A stretch of DNA of 12,500 nt from Stramonita haemastoma (GCA_030674155.1 CM060316.1:86847368-86859867), one strand, 5' to 3'. Shown: positions 1-9,317, counted from the first letter of the stretch. Numbers and translations are program-made. Notes: a model not told the origin generated them from the letters alone.

Positions 1-22
1 GCCTCAGCCCTTTAGCTGAGAA

Positions 23-68
23 ACAAAACAAACCAAACAACCAACCAAACCAAACCAAAACAAAACAA
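23..68. repeat. Imperfect AAAC/AACC repeat
   Basis: An A- and C-only tract made of AAAC, AACC and AAAAC units. No perfect unit dominates, so it is a decayed or young simple repeat. It could be the A-rich tail of a retroposon cut off by the left edge of the window, but nothing visible upstream supports that. Confidence 0.7.
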
Positions 69-105
69 ATATCACGAGTATGACGCTGTAACCTTTGGAC
101 TATTT

Positions 106-128
106 CCCCCCCCCCCCCCCCCCCCCCC
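106..128. repeat. Poly-C run (23 C)
   Basis: An uninterrupted homopolymer of 23 C. It has G-quadruplex or triplex potential on the opposite strand, and its length is likely to be unreliable in sequencing. The 277 bases that follow, up to the GA tract at 406, show no recognisable gene or repeat. Confidence 0.95.
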
Positions 129-405
129 ACCTAACAAGTTGAACTGTCTCAGCGAAAGAAGGCGAAAGAGCAAAGAAAATGCACGAATGGGACGAAACAC
201 ACCTTGCTTTTCTTTCGTTCTATTTATTCTTTCTCCTAGTTGTTTATTTATTGAAGACTGAACCCGTCTTTCGCTCTTGAAGTTGCCTTTTTGGAATTTC
301 AGTTATGAATATTATGATTCATGGGCCAAGTCGCTTGCTTTTGAAACAGAAATTGATCGTAACACTTTTTGATGTTTTAGTAGTCTGCCTCTGTCTGCAC
401 GGAAT

Positions 406-539
<134 letters not shown>

Positions 540-570
540 GAACTTCAGATAAATTTTAATAGTTATGTCC

Positions 571-688
<118 letters not shown>

Positions 689-741
689 CGCGCGCATGTG
701 CGTTCATATTTACAGAAAGATAGACATACAAGACAATACAG

Positions 742-744
<3 letters not shown>

Positions 745-831
<87 letters not shown>
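745..831. repeat. Microsatellite (GT)n, 87 bp
   Basis: A perfect GT tract. It is complementary to the CA tract ending at 686, with a 58-base spacer between them, so a single strand could fold into a long hairpin. Confidence 0.97.
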
Positions 832-832
<1 letters not shown>

Positions 833-929
833 CGTGTACAATATAGGTCGCTACTTTACGCAGGATCAGAATACATCCAGCACTCAAACTAGTCCACAAC
901 TTTCAGTCATTAATATGTAACAGGAAGCC

Positions 930-1050
<121 letters not shown>

Positions 1051-1298
1051 ATCACTTCATCAGGTCATTGCCCCTTATGGGTTCAATGTACGAAGAGAAT
1101 GTGATTTTGAATTTAAAAAAGTTTTAAAAGCCTGTTAAGGCATTCGAAGAACACCTACCATTCCAGAGCATCTGGTTATGAAATATTTCAAAGAATTGTC
1201 TCGGGGAAACTTTACCAAAGTAGAATGACAAAGATTCCATCGTTATCAAATATCAAGAGCAGACCTAGCAGACGCGTGTCTATTTGGGTCGCCAATGA

Positions 1299-1300
<2 letters not shown>

Positions 1301-1379
<79 letters not shown>
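1301..1379. repeat. Microsatellite (AT)n, 79 bp
   Basis: An alternating AT tract with one phase slip near 1342-1344. It is self-complementary throughout and can extrude as a cruciform. Confidence 0.97.
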
Positions 1380-1382
<3 letters not shown>

Positions 1383-2409
1383 AGATACGATAAGCGTGAC
1401 TAATGGAGACCAAAATGCTGTTCATCGTGGGTTCTATCACTGCACAACGGACAAATAAAGTCCAAATCCAAAATCGCTGAATTAAGTAAATTTTTTATTC
1501 GTTTAGAACAAGGCAGCACCAGTTCATGAAAGGAGTACATCAAGCAATGCTTAGTGTGAATACTCTAACATTTTAATGTGTGCAAATATGGGCTGCAACT
1601 GAAGAAAGTCACGTTAAAGAGATGAAAGATGTATAATAAGACTAGAAGTGTGTACGTTTTCTCGTTGTTTTTTATTTGTTTGTTTGTTTTTGTATTGATA
1701 ATGATTGTATATAAGGTCTAGAAAGCCAGGCTAAAATTTGCCTTCAATAAAGTTATAATGTCATCATCAGAGCCCATCATGCAGAGACAGAAAAAAGTAA
1801 GATCGAAGAGGGCTTGTTGCAATCATCATCGAACCTTACGGTTGGAAGACGCGAATAATGTAATGTAACAATGAAATGTGATGTAATAAATCTATACATA
1901 CTTATTGACATTGTGTGTGTTGTTGTTGCTTCGATTACGTCTGTCACATCAAAGTGATTAACGATGGGAAGGATGGGTCAGTAATGTTATGAATGTGTGC
2001 AGTAAATTGTGTGTCTTTTTTTAATAATTTAGTACAATAATTGGGCTAAACAGTGATAACAACAAGTAAAACATAACAATTGCTAGTATGATTAAAACTA
2101 TAGCAACTTTCCTAAAAACTATTCATAAGATTTGTATATAAGGAATTGCCAAATCTCAGATTTAAAAATCTTATTCTTTATTCTACTGATTATTTCGAGG
2201 AAGGATAAGAATGGTTTTAGACTCTTACATCAAAATATGTGCCTGTTTGTGATTTCTCACTGCACAACATTTTCATATTTTGCTATTTAGTATGAACCAT
2301 CAGTTTACCGAAAAAATAAAGCCCTAACCTTTCTTGCGGAAAAACTGTATGATCTCAAGCAGATCGATAACTTTAATCAGGGACGTGTATAACGACCTTC
2401 TGATATGGC
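1380..2409. other. AT-rich stretch with no recognised feature
   Basis: About 1 kb of AT-rich DNA without a tandem repeat, a SINE head or an open frame worth calling. AATAAA strings (for example near 1744-1752) and TATATAAG strings occur, but at a level expected by chance in AT-rich DNA. It may be intron or intergenic sequence. Confidence 0.6.
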
Positions 2410-2523
2410 TGTGGGATGTGTGTGAATGTATTGTGTGTGTGGTGTGTGATTGTAGGTGTATGTAGTGTAGTGTGTGTGTGTGTGCATAAGTGTGTGTACT
2501 TGTGTGACGAGTGTGTGTGTGTA
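2410..2523. repeat. Imperfect (TG)n tract
   Basis: TG-rich sequence with many interruptions (GGATG, GTAGG, CATAAG, ACGAG). It looks like an old, decaying TG microsatellite, in contrast to the near-perfect arrays elsewhere in the window. Confidence 0.85.
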
Positions 2524-3171
2524 GAACACGATGTGCTGTACATTCAATACCATTTTGTTGCTTTAAAAACAAAGAAAAGCGATTCCTTTTCTATCAGTAT
2601 GTTGTTAATGTGTCTTTAAAACCAGTCAGCATAGGCCTAGTCTGCTTTGAGATCTGGAACACCTTGTTTTGCTCCACTCAAAAGCTATGATCCTATTGTC
2701 ATAACTAATTATACCTTGGTCACTCAATTCCTTTCTCACATCTTGAACCAAAGTCAGACAACGCTTTTTTTTTAATAGGCTTCACAGGCAATTTTTGCAC
2801 AATGATATCAATTGACTCTTGTGATCGCGATAGGCACTTATAAACTAGGACAAATATAAAGGTTTGGCTCTAAGATACCACAGAGGGGAAAGCTTCAATC
2901 ATCACCAGGATCACTGAAGAGTTTTCAGCCAGGAGCTGAAACCGGAGTTGGGTCAGGCCAAAGGGATGATAGCCTTCACTCATAAGTATAATCAGATAGT
3001 CCTACTGTCATTTAAGATCTCATCTCCATAATCTTTGCTGTTTGTCTTGAAGGCTTGTTTTCGGTTTTGCTTTTGTTGTTGTTGTTGTTATTTGGTTTAT
3101 TTTGGGTTTGTTGGCTTTTTTTGTTTTTCACTTTAACATAAAGAAAAAACAATTTTGGTTTAAGATCATTT
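2524..3171. other. Stretch with no recognised gene
   Basis: Mostly unique-looking AT-rich sequence. The only local structure is a short GTT repeat at about 3075-3089 followed by T-rich DNA. No long frame, tRNA-like promoter or sequence shared with the repeat families elsewhere in the window was seen. Confidence 0.55.
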
Positions 3172-3465
3172 TGGGGACAGGATAGCTCAGTGGTCAGATC
3201 ACTCGCTTTTCCTAAGCTAAGGTTAAGCTGCATCGAGCGTGGTCACCAAGTGGAAGGGGGACCATCTGCTCACCTGGGATTCAGTACAGTCCCCCAGTTC
3301 ACCCTGCTGTAAATGGGTACCTGCCCTCTTTAGAGTCAGGGAATGTAAAGAGGGGGGGGGGGGGAGAGGAGATGGCGCCGCCCTCAATAGACCCTTAGAG
3401 AAACTAAGGTCTCTAATACCTTGCTTCCCTACAATCACATAGGCTATGGGACGCCTTTACCTTTT
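3172..3465 (+). mobile_element. tRNA-headed SINE, family D
   Basis: The head contains TAGCTCAGTGG at 3183-3193, a perfect match to the RNA polymerase III box A consensus. CAGATCACTCGC follows, as in a tRNA D arm and anticodon arm. The expected box B near 3221-3231 (GGTTAAGCTGC) is degenerate. The body contains CAGTTCACC and CTGTAAATGGGTACCTG (about 3294-3323), which I remember as a conserved core in molluscan SINEs. A run of 13 G at 3352-3364 and a pyrimidine/A-rich 3' part follow. Both ends are approximate. It is probably an old copy. No other copy occurs in the window, so family status rests on the tRNA-like head and on memory. Confidence 0.7.
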
Positions 3466-3678
3466 TTTTTAATGATGATTTTATTGAAGAAAGAAAGTGT
3501 TGCAAAGATGCAGCGTAATCTTGACAGGAGAAAGAGTAAGCTTGTACCAGTTCTGTCATTGCCTACTGTTACTCCACACAATGTGATGGATGACTGCACA
3601 CTATGTGACAATAGCCAGCCCACTGACGACAGTCGATCCTATCTCTTTTTTGCCATGAGCAAGATGAATCTTTGTTAA
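3421..3678 (+). other. Short open frame, 85 codons, unrecognised
   Basis: Of the open frames in the left half, this is one of the few with mixed amino-acid composition and not microsatellite translation. It starts inside the 3' end of SINE D, so the first 15 or so residues are repeat-derived. The rest (Lys/Arg-rich near residues 25-41, then Asp/Ser/Thr-rich with two Cys) matches no family I know. A T-rich tract precedes an AG at about 3488-3489, so an exon starting there cannot be excluded. Chance is the simpler explanation. Confidence 0.12.
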
Positions 3679-3750
3679 ATTATTTCAAGAATGAGGAAGA
3701 AGTTGTCACTGCTTAATTGCACTTGTTTTCTTCACTTGGGTTTGCTCATC

Positions 3751-3977
<227 letters not shown>

Positions 3978-4057
3978 TGGCTTCTTTTATTATTTTTTCT
4001 TTCCAGTATCATAACATAGGTAGAAAAAATAGGGGGAAAACAAAAAGAAGCCATTAT

Positions 4058-4311
<254 letters not shown>

Positions 4312-4315
4312 ACAA

Positions 4316-4404
4316 CACGCACGCATATAATATATGCAAGCGAGCGTTGTAAGCGTACATGCATAACTGTATATATGCGCGTGCATACCCGCGCACGCGC
4401 GCGA
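4316..4404. other. Purine/pyrimidine-alternating stretch
   Basis: Rich in GCAT, GTAC, ATAT and CGCGCG steps, ending in a CGCGCACGCGCGCG-like block near 4390-4403. Such alternation favours Z-DNA under negative supercoiling. It is probably a decayed continuation of the neighbouring array. Confidence 0.5.
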
Positions 4405-4504
4405 CTCTGATTATGTTGTTTGTTTGTGCTCAGAGAAATGAATACTGACTAGACAAGAGGTCACGTAGCACACCAGTTCATTTCAGCCCCTCAAGTAAGA
4501 TATT

Positions 4505-4560
4505 ATCTCTTCTTCTCCCCCCCTCCCTCTCGTCTCCCCTCCCCCCCCCCCAGTCCCCCC
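4505..4560. repeat. Polypyrimidine tract
   Basis: Almost pure C/T from 4505 to 4551, broken by one G near 4532, with a 12-C block ending at about 4551 and more C after CAG. It has triplex (H-DNA) potential. It is preceded by about 100 bases and followed by about 200 bases with no recognised feature. Confidence 0.8.
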
Positions 4561-4763
4561 AAGCGGTTATGTTGTTGCATCAGGTTTCTCAAAGCGGTTA
4601 ATGACTGTGCAGTGGAGTGGAAATTCATCTTGAAGTAAGGGCTCGCCTGTTTGAATGGAGTCAGTCTTGTGGAACAATTTGCCGGTTTTTTAAAAATATA
4701 TATATATATTTTTTTTTATTTCTGTGACCTAAATCATGACACCTTGTTCTGGGACATGTCACT

Positions 4764-4787
4764 TGTGTGTGTGTGTGTGTGTGTGTG

Positions 4788-4836
<49 letters not shown>

Positions 4837-4849
4837 TGTGTGTGTGTGT

Positions 4850-4888
<39 letters not shown>

Positions 4889-4945
4889 TGTGTCTGTGTC
4901 TGTGTCTGCGTGCGTGCGTGCGTGCATGCGTGTGTGCCTGCGTAT
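4764..4945. repeat. Compound microsatellite (TG)n-(TGTGTC)n-(TGCG)n
   Basis: TG units run from 4764 to about 4886 with single-base breaks (TTG, TATG, TAAG). TGTGTC hexamers follow to about 4907, then TGCG tetramers to about 4925 and decayed units. The Val/Cys and Thr/His frames on the two strands are microsatellite translations. Confidence 0.95.
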
Positions 4946-5346
4946 ATGCATACATACGCGTCCCCTTTTCCCCTTAGCATGAATTTCTGTATTTGAATAA
5001 TCCAGTGTAAAAAATACTGAACGGAGATTACACACCTCGTAAACTTTGATGTGCTCTCCTAAAGATTTATCAGTCAGAATTTTCCGCCAATAAATCTTCA
5101 CTGCTTTTGATTTTTTTTCTTTCTGGAATGCCAGAATATCGAAGGACGGGTTATTGAAACCAGGCTGGTATTGATTAGTTTTCTCTGTTTCTGTGGAAGT
5201 CCTTGTTGTGTATAGTTACAATCATATAAATCTTTAAAAAAAAAAAGAAGCTAAACAAAATAAAGTGATCAGTACTGTCCAGACTTATTGAATTACACAG
5301 AACCAATTCTATGTACTTTTGGTGAGGTATATGGTGCACAACTTCA

Positions 5347-5349
<3 letters not shown>
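4946..5349. other. Stretch with no recognised gene
   Basis: AT-rich DNA with an 11-A run near 5236-5246. No tRNA-like promoter, SINE core or useful frame was seen on either strand. Confidence 0.55.

Positions 5350-5421
<72 letters not shown>
5350..5421. repeat. Microsatellite (AT)n, 72 bp
   Basis: A perfect AT alternation, self-complementary and cruciform-prone. Confidence 0.97.
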
Positions 5422-5424
<3 letters not shown>

Positions 5425-5494
5425 GGCGGGCACTGTAGCAGTCTAAACATTTGTCTGTCAGTAATACCGTTGGGGTTTAAACAGGTCTCAAGTT

Positions 5495-5630
<136 letters not shown>

Positions 5631-5810
5631 GAATATACGAGGTGAAAGCATGGACGGAGGAGGGGGTTGTTAAGAAGAGCATGCATGCCGAAGTGTGCTC
5701 TGCTTGGAAGTGAGCCAGAACAGTGCAGTGAAGATTTACTGAGCTTCTACCATTGAACTGACACACTAACAAACTGCAGGTATTTAAAGCAGGTTATTTT
5801 CGCTAAACAG

Positions 5811-6028
<218 letters not shown>

Positions 6029-6029
6029 T

Positions 6030-6262
6030 CTTCGCAACAAGGAAAGTTGTCCCTGGCAAAATTCTGTCGAAAAAAAGTCACTCTGATAGGAGAAAAGACA
6101 GGAAACCAAAGAGACAGGGAACCAAACCATAACAAAAAATGGGTGGTGCTGCTCATGTGGCGACACGCCCTCCTCCTTGAAGAGCAGACATATTTCACGC
6201 AGAGAAATCTGTGAATGAAAGTGGTATACGATACAATACAATACAATAAAATACAATACAAG
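6030..6262 (+). mobile_element. SINE family A, 5'-truncated copy (A1)
   Basis: It begins inside the family A body at the motif TTGTCCCTGGCAAAATTCTG (6048-6067). It continues through CACTCTGATAGG, TGGCGACACGC and TTTCACGCAGAGAAATCTG in the same order as copy A2. It ends in ATACA pentanucleotide units (about 6227-6262), the family's 3' tail. The tRNA-like head is missing and the 5' break abuts the CA tract. I suspect relation to the Nin-DC-type SINEs described from abalone and other animals, from memory only. Confidence 0.85.
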
Positions 6263-6311
6263 ATGAAGTAAAGCGAGAACCTGTATGGGAATACACACAG
6301 AACATGGATCG

Positions 6312-6725
6312 GTGGTTTATAGGTGACGCGCCTGTCTAGAAAGTGAAAAGTCCGGGTCGCGAGGTGTGTAGTGGTTCGAATCCCATTTGGGCCCAAAACT
6401 TTTCCCCCATCCATTACACCATGAGTTGTGGTCTGGGTACTAATCTTTCGGATGTAGATAAACCGAAGTCCCGTGTGTTACACATGATTATTTTAAGCAC
6501 ACGTAAAAGAACCCACGGCAACTTGAGAGTTGCCCCTGGCAAAATTCTGTAGAAAAAAAGCCACTCTGATAGGGAAACAAATACAGCTGCATACAGGAAA
6601 AGAAAAAAGTATAAAAGCGATAATGGGTAGTAGCACTGCACTTGTTGTGGCGACACGCTCTCCGTGTGAAGAACAAGTCAGCCTGAATTTCACGCAGAGA
6701 AATCTGCCGTGACTTAACGTGGTGT
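6312..6725 (+). mobile_element. SINE family A, near full-length copy (A2)
   Basis: This is the most complete family A copy. A tRNA-like head has a box A-like string at 6320-6330 (TAGGTGACGCG, one mismatch to consensus) and a perfect box B, GGTTCGAATCC, at 6373-6383. The gap between the boxes is 42 bases, longer than in a tRNA. Next comes the core shared with family B (CGGATGTAGATAAACCGAAG, 6454-6473, then TCCCGTGTG), then ACGTAAAAGAACCCACGGCAA (from about 6501). The conserved 3' body seen in A1, A3 and A4 follows. The ATACA tail is absent. Such an element would be transcribed by RNA polymerase III from its internal promoter and mobilised by a partner LINE. Confidence 0.88.
6373..6383 (+). promoter_or_regulatory. 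RNA polymerase III box B of SINE A2
   Basis: GGTTCGAATCC matches the box B consensus exactly. It lies inside the tRNA-like head of A2. Confidence 0.8.
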
Positions 6726-7157
6726 GTAATGTAAATGGTAAAACAAAAATCTTGTTGTTCACACGTTATAATCTCATCCGCCGTCCGTTGAAGAGTAGGC
6801 TAGCTAATATTTTATTCATTTATTTATTCTTTTATGTCAAGGATTTATTTATTTATTTATTTATTATTTATTTATTTATTTATTTATTTATTCTTTTATA
6901 TCGAGGATAACAGAATAAGCAATCATGTGCTTTTTTTCATCCGGTCCCCGTGTGTATGCAGTTTGTAAATATCGTCATCTGTTCCCACCGGCACACGATG
7001 GCCTACTCTTACGAAAAGCGGAACAGGATTTAACGTGTGCGCAAGATGTTCTGCGTGCGTTCGCACACGGGGCCTCGGTTTAAAATCTCATCCGAAGGAC
7101 TTTTGAGGAGAGTGGAGTCAGCACTGATGTTAACTCCTGGAAGAAAATTTCCTCGTA

Positions 7158-7168
7158 CGGACTCGAAC
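7158..7168 (-). promoter_or_regulatory. RNA polymerase III box B of SINE B1
   Basis: On the minus strand this reads GGTTCGAGTCC, a perfect box B, 32 bases downstream of box A. Confidence 0.85.
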
Positions 7169-7200
7169 CCGGGTCTTCAAATTGCCAGCGCAATGTTCTG

Positions 7201-7211
7201 ACCACTAGGCT
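7201..7211 (-). promoter_or_regulatory. RNA polymerase III box A of SINE B1
   Basis: On the minus strand this reads TAGCCTAGTGG, a perfect box A. The same string occurs in B3. Confidence 0.85.
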
Positions 7212-7443
7212 ATCCGCCCCCCGATAATGGAATAAGCGCCCATGTGCTTTTTTTTTTTTTACATGTAGTCCCCGTGTGTATGCAGTTTTGTAAATCTTGT
7301 CATCTGTTCCCACCGGCACAAAAAAGGTCTACTCTTACGAAAAGTGGAACATGATTTAACGTGTGAGCAAGATGTTCTTGTGGGATGAATAACATGAACA
7401 TAGCCAGCATGCATCCTGTCTGCTACTTGAAGAGGGTCAGGGT

Positions 7444-7451
7444 CCGACAGA
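7444..7451. repeat. Left target-site duplication of E1
   Basis: CCGACAGA, identical to 7830-7837. It lies just outside the poly(A) end of E1. Confidence 0.55.
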
Positions 7452-7456
7452 TTTGC

Positions 7457-7488
<32 letters not shown>

Positions 7489-7829
7489 ACCTCATCTTCT
7501 GTGGTGTTCCTGTCCTACCGTAGTTCCCACGCCTCTCATTTCAATCTCTTCTGCCCAAGCCTTGCCCAGGTTCATCATGCCACATCCCTCCAGGGTCAGA
7601 ATTCTAACAGGGAGCAATTTATGTCAGGTCTCTGTGGGGCCACCAGCCAGCGAGGCCCTGCACTGCTGCTGGGTCACTTTGGTAGTATGCAGCGATGCCT
7701 GTTCTGAGCTAACACACACAGAACACCACCTACTAAGCCCTTGTACTGACGACAGTAATAGCTCAGTCGTGGAGACAGACTTGAGTGAGATGCCCATCAT
7801 GTGTGGAGGTCGGCCAGAATTGATTTGAC
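7452..7829 (-). mobile_element. Poly(A)-tailed retroposon copy E1, family unknown
   Basis: Read on the minus strand, the element ends in 29 A (plus-strand T run 7457-7485) followed by GCAAA. It is flanked by the 8-base direct repeat CCGACAGA (7444-7451 and 7830-7837), as expected of a target-site duplication from LINE-type insertion. Positions 7659-7812 match the 3' part of E2 at the right edge of the window, in inverted orientation. A TGA at 7676-7674 is shared with E2. About 190 bases without an evident frame lie between it and the A tail, like a 3' UTR. The copy is 5'-truncated relative to E2. It could be the 3' end of a LINE or a retrocopy of a repeated cellular transcript. I do not recognise the encoded peptide. 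Confidence 0.65.
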
Positions 7830-7837
7830 CCGACAGA
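7830..7837. repeat. Right target-site duplication of E1
   Basis: CCGACAGA, identical to 7444-7451. It defines the 5' end of E1 on the minus strand. Confidence 0.55.
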
Positions 7838-8151
7838 CTATCTCAAGAATCCACTGCAGTGTCCCAAAGCAGTTAAGACTGAAGACAAAACTCACGATAC
7901 TAAATCTATAAAAAGATATGTACTTTTGTTTGGCAGATGGGTCGTGGGAAGGTTGTTTTTTTTTTCTTAGTCTTATCTGTCGCCTTGATTATACTTGTTT
8001 TGTTAAAGTGATCATTTAATTACACCTGCATTCATTCGAGTGCATGAACCGACGGTGCAGGCTCTTGTGTTTTGAATAGCTTATGTACACAGTTTTTAGG
8101 CTCAAATGGCATTGTTGTCTACTGGGCTTGTGCATACAAGGAAGGGATTGG

Positions 8152-8153
<2 letters not shown>
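7838..8153. other. Stretch with no recognised gene
   Basis: Unique-looking sequence between E1 and the next microsatellite. No tRNA-like head, tandem array or family shared with the rest of the window was seen. Confidence 0.55.
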
Positions 8154-8199
<46 letters not shown>

Positions 8200-8216
8200 C
8201 CCACACACACCACGCA

Positions 8217-8293
<77 letters not shown>

Positions 8294-8351
8294 CATAATA
8301 ATATATATATAATATATATATATATATAATATATATATATATATATGTATG

Positions 8352-8406
<55 letters not shown>

Positions 8407-8440
8407 CATATTATATATATGTGTGTGTGCATGTGTGTGT
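8154..8440. repeat. Compound microsatellite (CA)n-(CACG)n-(CA)n-(AT)n-(GT)n
   Basis: CA runs to about 8195. CCCC and CACG variants (to about 8235) and CA again to 8292 follow. AT with GT steps continues from 8297 to about 8420, and GT to 8440. The GT end is interrupted by SINE B3 and resumes at 8790. Confidence 0.95.
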
Positions 8441-8724
8441 TATTTATTTTTATTTTATTCCTTTATATTGAGGATAATGAAATAAGCACACATGTGCTTT
8501 TTTTACATCCAGTCCCCGTGTGTATGCAGTTTTGTAAATGTCATCTGTTCCCACCGGCACACAATGGCATACTCTTACGAAAAGCGGAACAGGATTTAAC
8601 GTGTGCGCAAGATGTTCTGCGTGCGTTCGCACACGGGATCTCGGTTTATCGTCTCATCCAAAGGACTTTGGGGAGAGTGGAGTCGGCACTGATGTTAACT
8701 CCAGGAGAAAAATCTCCTCGACCG

Positions 8725-8735
8725 GGAATCGAACC
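8725..8735 (-). promoter_or_regulatory. RNA polymerase III box B of SINE B3
   Basis: On the minus strand this reads GGTTCGATTCC, a perfect box B. Confidence 0.85.
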
Positions 8736-8767
8736 TGGGTCGTCAAATTGCAAGCGCAATGTTCTGA

Positions 8768-8778
8768 CCACTAGGCTA
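8768..8778 (-). promoter_or_regulatory. RNA polymerase III box A of SINE B3
   Basis: On the minus strand this reads TAGCCTAGTGG, a perfect box A, identical to that of B1. Confidence 0.85.
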
Positions 8779-8786
8779 TCCCGTCC

Positions 8787-8789
<3 letters not shown>

Positions 8790-8870
<81 letters not shown>
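8790..8870. repeat. Microsatellite (GT)n, 81 bp
   Basis: A perfect GT tract touching the 5' end of SINE B3. It is likely the continuation of the GT tract ending at 8440. Confidence 0.97.
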
Positions 8871-8872
<2 letters not shown>

Positions 8873-8881
8873 CCCCTTCTC

Positions 8882-8884
<3 letters not shown>

Positions 8885-8968
<84 letters not shown>

Positions 8969-8990
8969 ACACACACACACACCACACACA
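8885..8990. repeat. Microsatellite (CA)n, 106 bp
   Basis: A CA tract with two CC slips near its right end (8968-8969 and 8982-8983). Only 14 bases separate it from the complementary GT tract. The 224 bases downstream (8991-9214) hold nothing recognised. Confidence 0.97.
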
Positions 8991-9214
8991 GATTGACCAA
9001 CAATTTGGAGGTATTGTTTATAATTATGGTAAAGAGGTGTCAGTTTGTCTTCAATTCACGGACACGTTTGTATAACATAGGTACTGCCGACCCCCCATAA
9101 ATCTGAGATAGACATGAAAAATCACGACTGACTCGTCATTCTCAGATGCCATCTAGGGCAGTTTTTTTGTTTTATTGTTTAGTTGGTTGGTTTTTGTTGT
9201 TTGTTGTTTTTTCG

Positions 9215-9250
9215 GGTGGTGGTGGTGGTGGTGGTGGTGGTGGTGGTGGT
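9215..9250. repeat. Microsatellite (GGT)n
   Basis: Twelve GGT units without interruption, preceded by a GT/T-rich stretch. Confidence 0.95.
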
Positions 9251-9317
9251 TGTCATCTATGGTAGTGTTAAACGTGTTATACGGCAGCAAGAGGGGTGTC
9301 CTTGCTGTTGTTGTTTG

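Larger units (their letters stand above)
6842..7224 (-). mobile_element. SINE family B, full-length copy (B1) nested in B2
   Basis: Read on the minus strand, it starts near 7221 with a tRNA-like head. Box A (TAGCCTAGTGG, 7201-7211) and box B (GGTTCGAGTCC, 7158-7168) are both perfect. They are 32 bases apart, the spacing found in a tRNA. A GTTAACATCAG block, the core shared with family A (7063-7098), a GTGCG/CGCAC hairpin and the family B 3' body follow. The element ends in a TAAA-type tail (plus-strand TTTA, about 6845-6893). The trinucleotide GAT at 6842-6844 and 7222-7224 may be a very short target duplication and is included in the coordinates. Confidence 0.9.
6806..7380 (-). mobile_element. 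SINE family B copy B2, split by insertion of B1
   Basis: B2 is in two pieces. The 7222-7380 piece carries the 3' body of family B on the minus strand, recognisable on the plus strand by GTCCCCGTGTGTATGCAG, GTTCCCACCGGCACA and ACTCTTACGAAAAG. The 6806-6844 piece carries the missing end and its TTTA-rich tail (CTTTTATGTCAAGGAT). Copies B3 and B4 have CTTTATATTGAGGATAATG or CTTTTATTTCAAGGATAATG as one continuous stretch, which shows that the pieces belong together. The intervening 377 bases are the complete copy B1. B2 lacks its tRNA head and breaks off near 7380. Confidence 0.82.
8440..8789 (-). mobile_element. SINE family B, full-length copy (B3)
   Basis: On the minus strand it begins near 8789 with the head GGAGGACGGGATAGCC. 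Box A (TAGCCTAGTGG, 8768-8778) and box B (GGTTCGATTCC, 8725-8735) are perfect and 32 bases apart. The A/B core (GATGAGACGATAAACCGAG, about 8639-8657, then ATCCCGTGTGC), the GTGCG/CGCAC hairpin and the family B body (8470-8600) follow. An A-rich tail with TAAA and AATAA units ends at 8440. It is flanked on both sides by GT microsatellite, so the target was a GT tract. The head is not a tRNA gene: the T and acceptor stems do not pair properly. Confidence 0.92.

Noticed and set aside
1680..1760. TATATAAGG string followed by AATAAA as a tiny gene or promoter
   Set aside because: Such strings are common in AT-rich DNA, and no frame or conserved sequence lies between or beyond them.
7385..7828. 147-codon plus-strand frame
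   Set aside because: It is antisense to retroposon E1, and its Phe run is the T29 complement of the A tail.
8725..8789. A real tRNA gene
   Set aside because: Box A, box B and their 32-base spacing are perfect. However, the T stem and acceptor stem do not pair well, and the sequence continues into a SINE body present in several copies.
8365..8871. 168-codon plus-strand frame
   Set aside because: It runs through AT repeat, the antisense strand of SINE B3 and a GT repeat. It owes its length to simple sequence.
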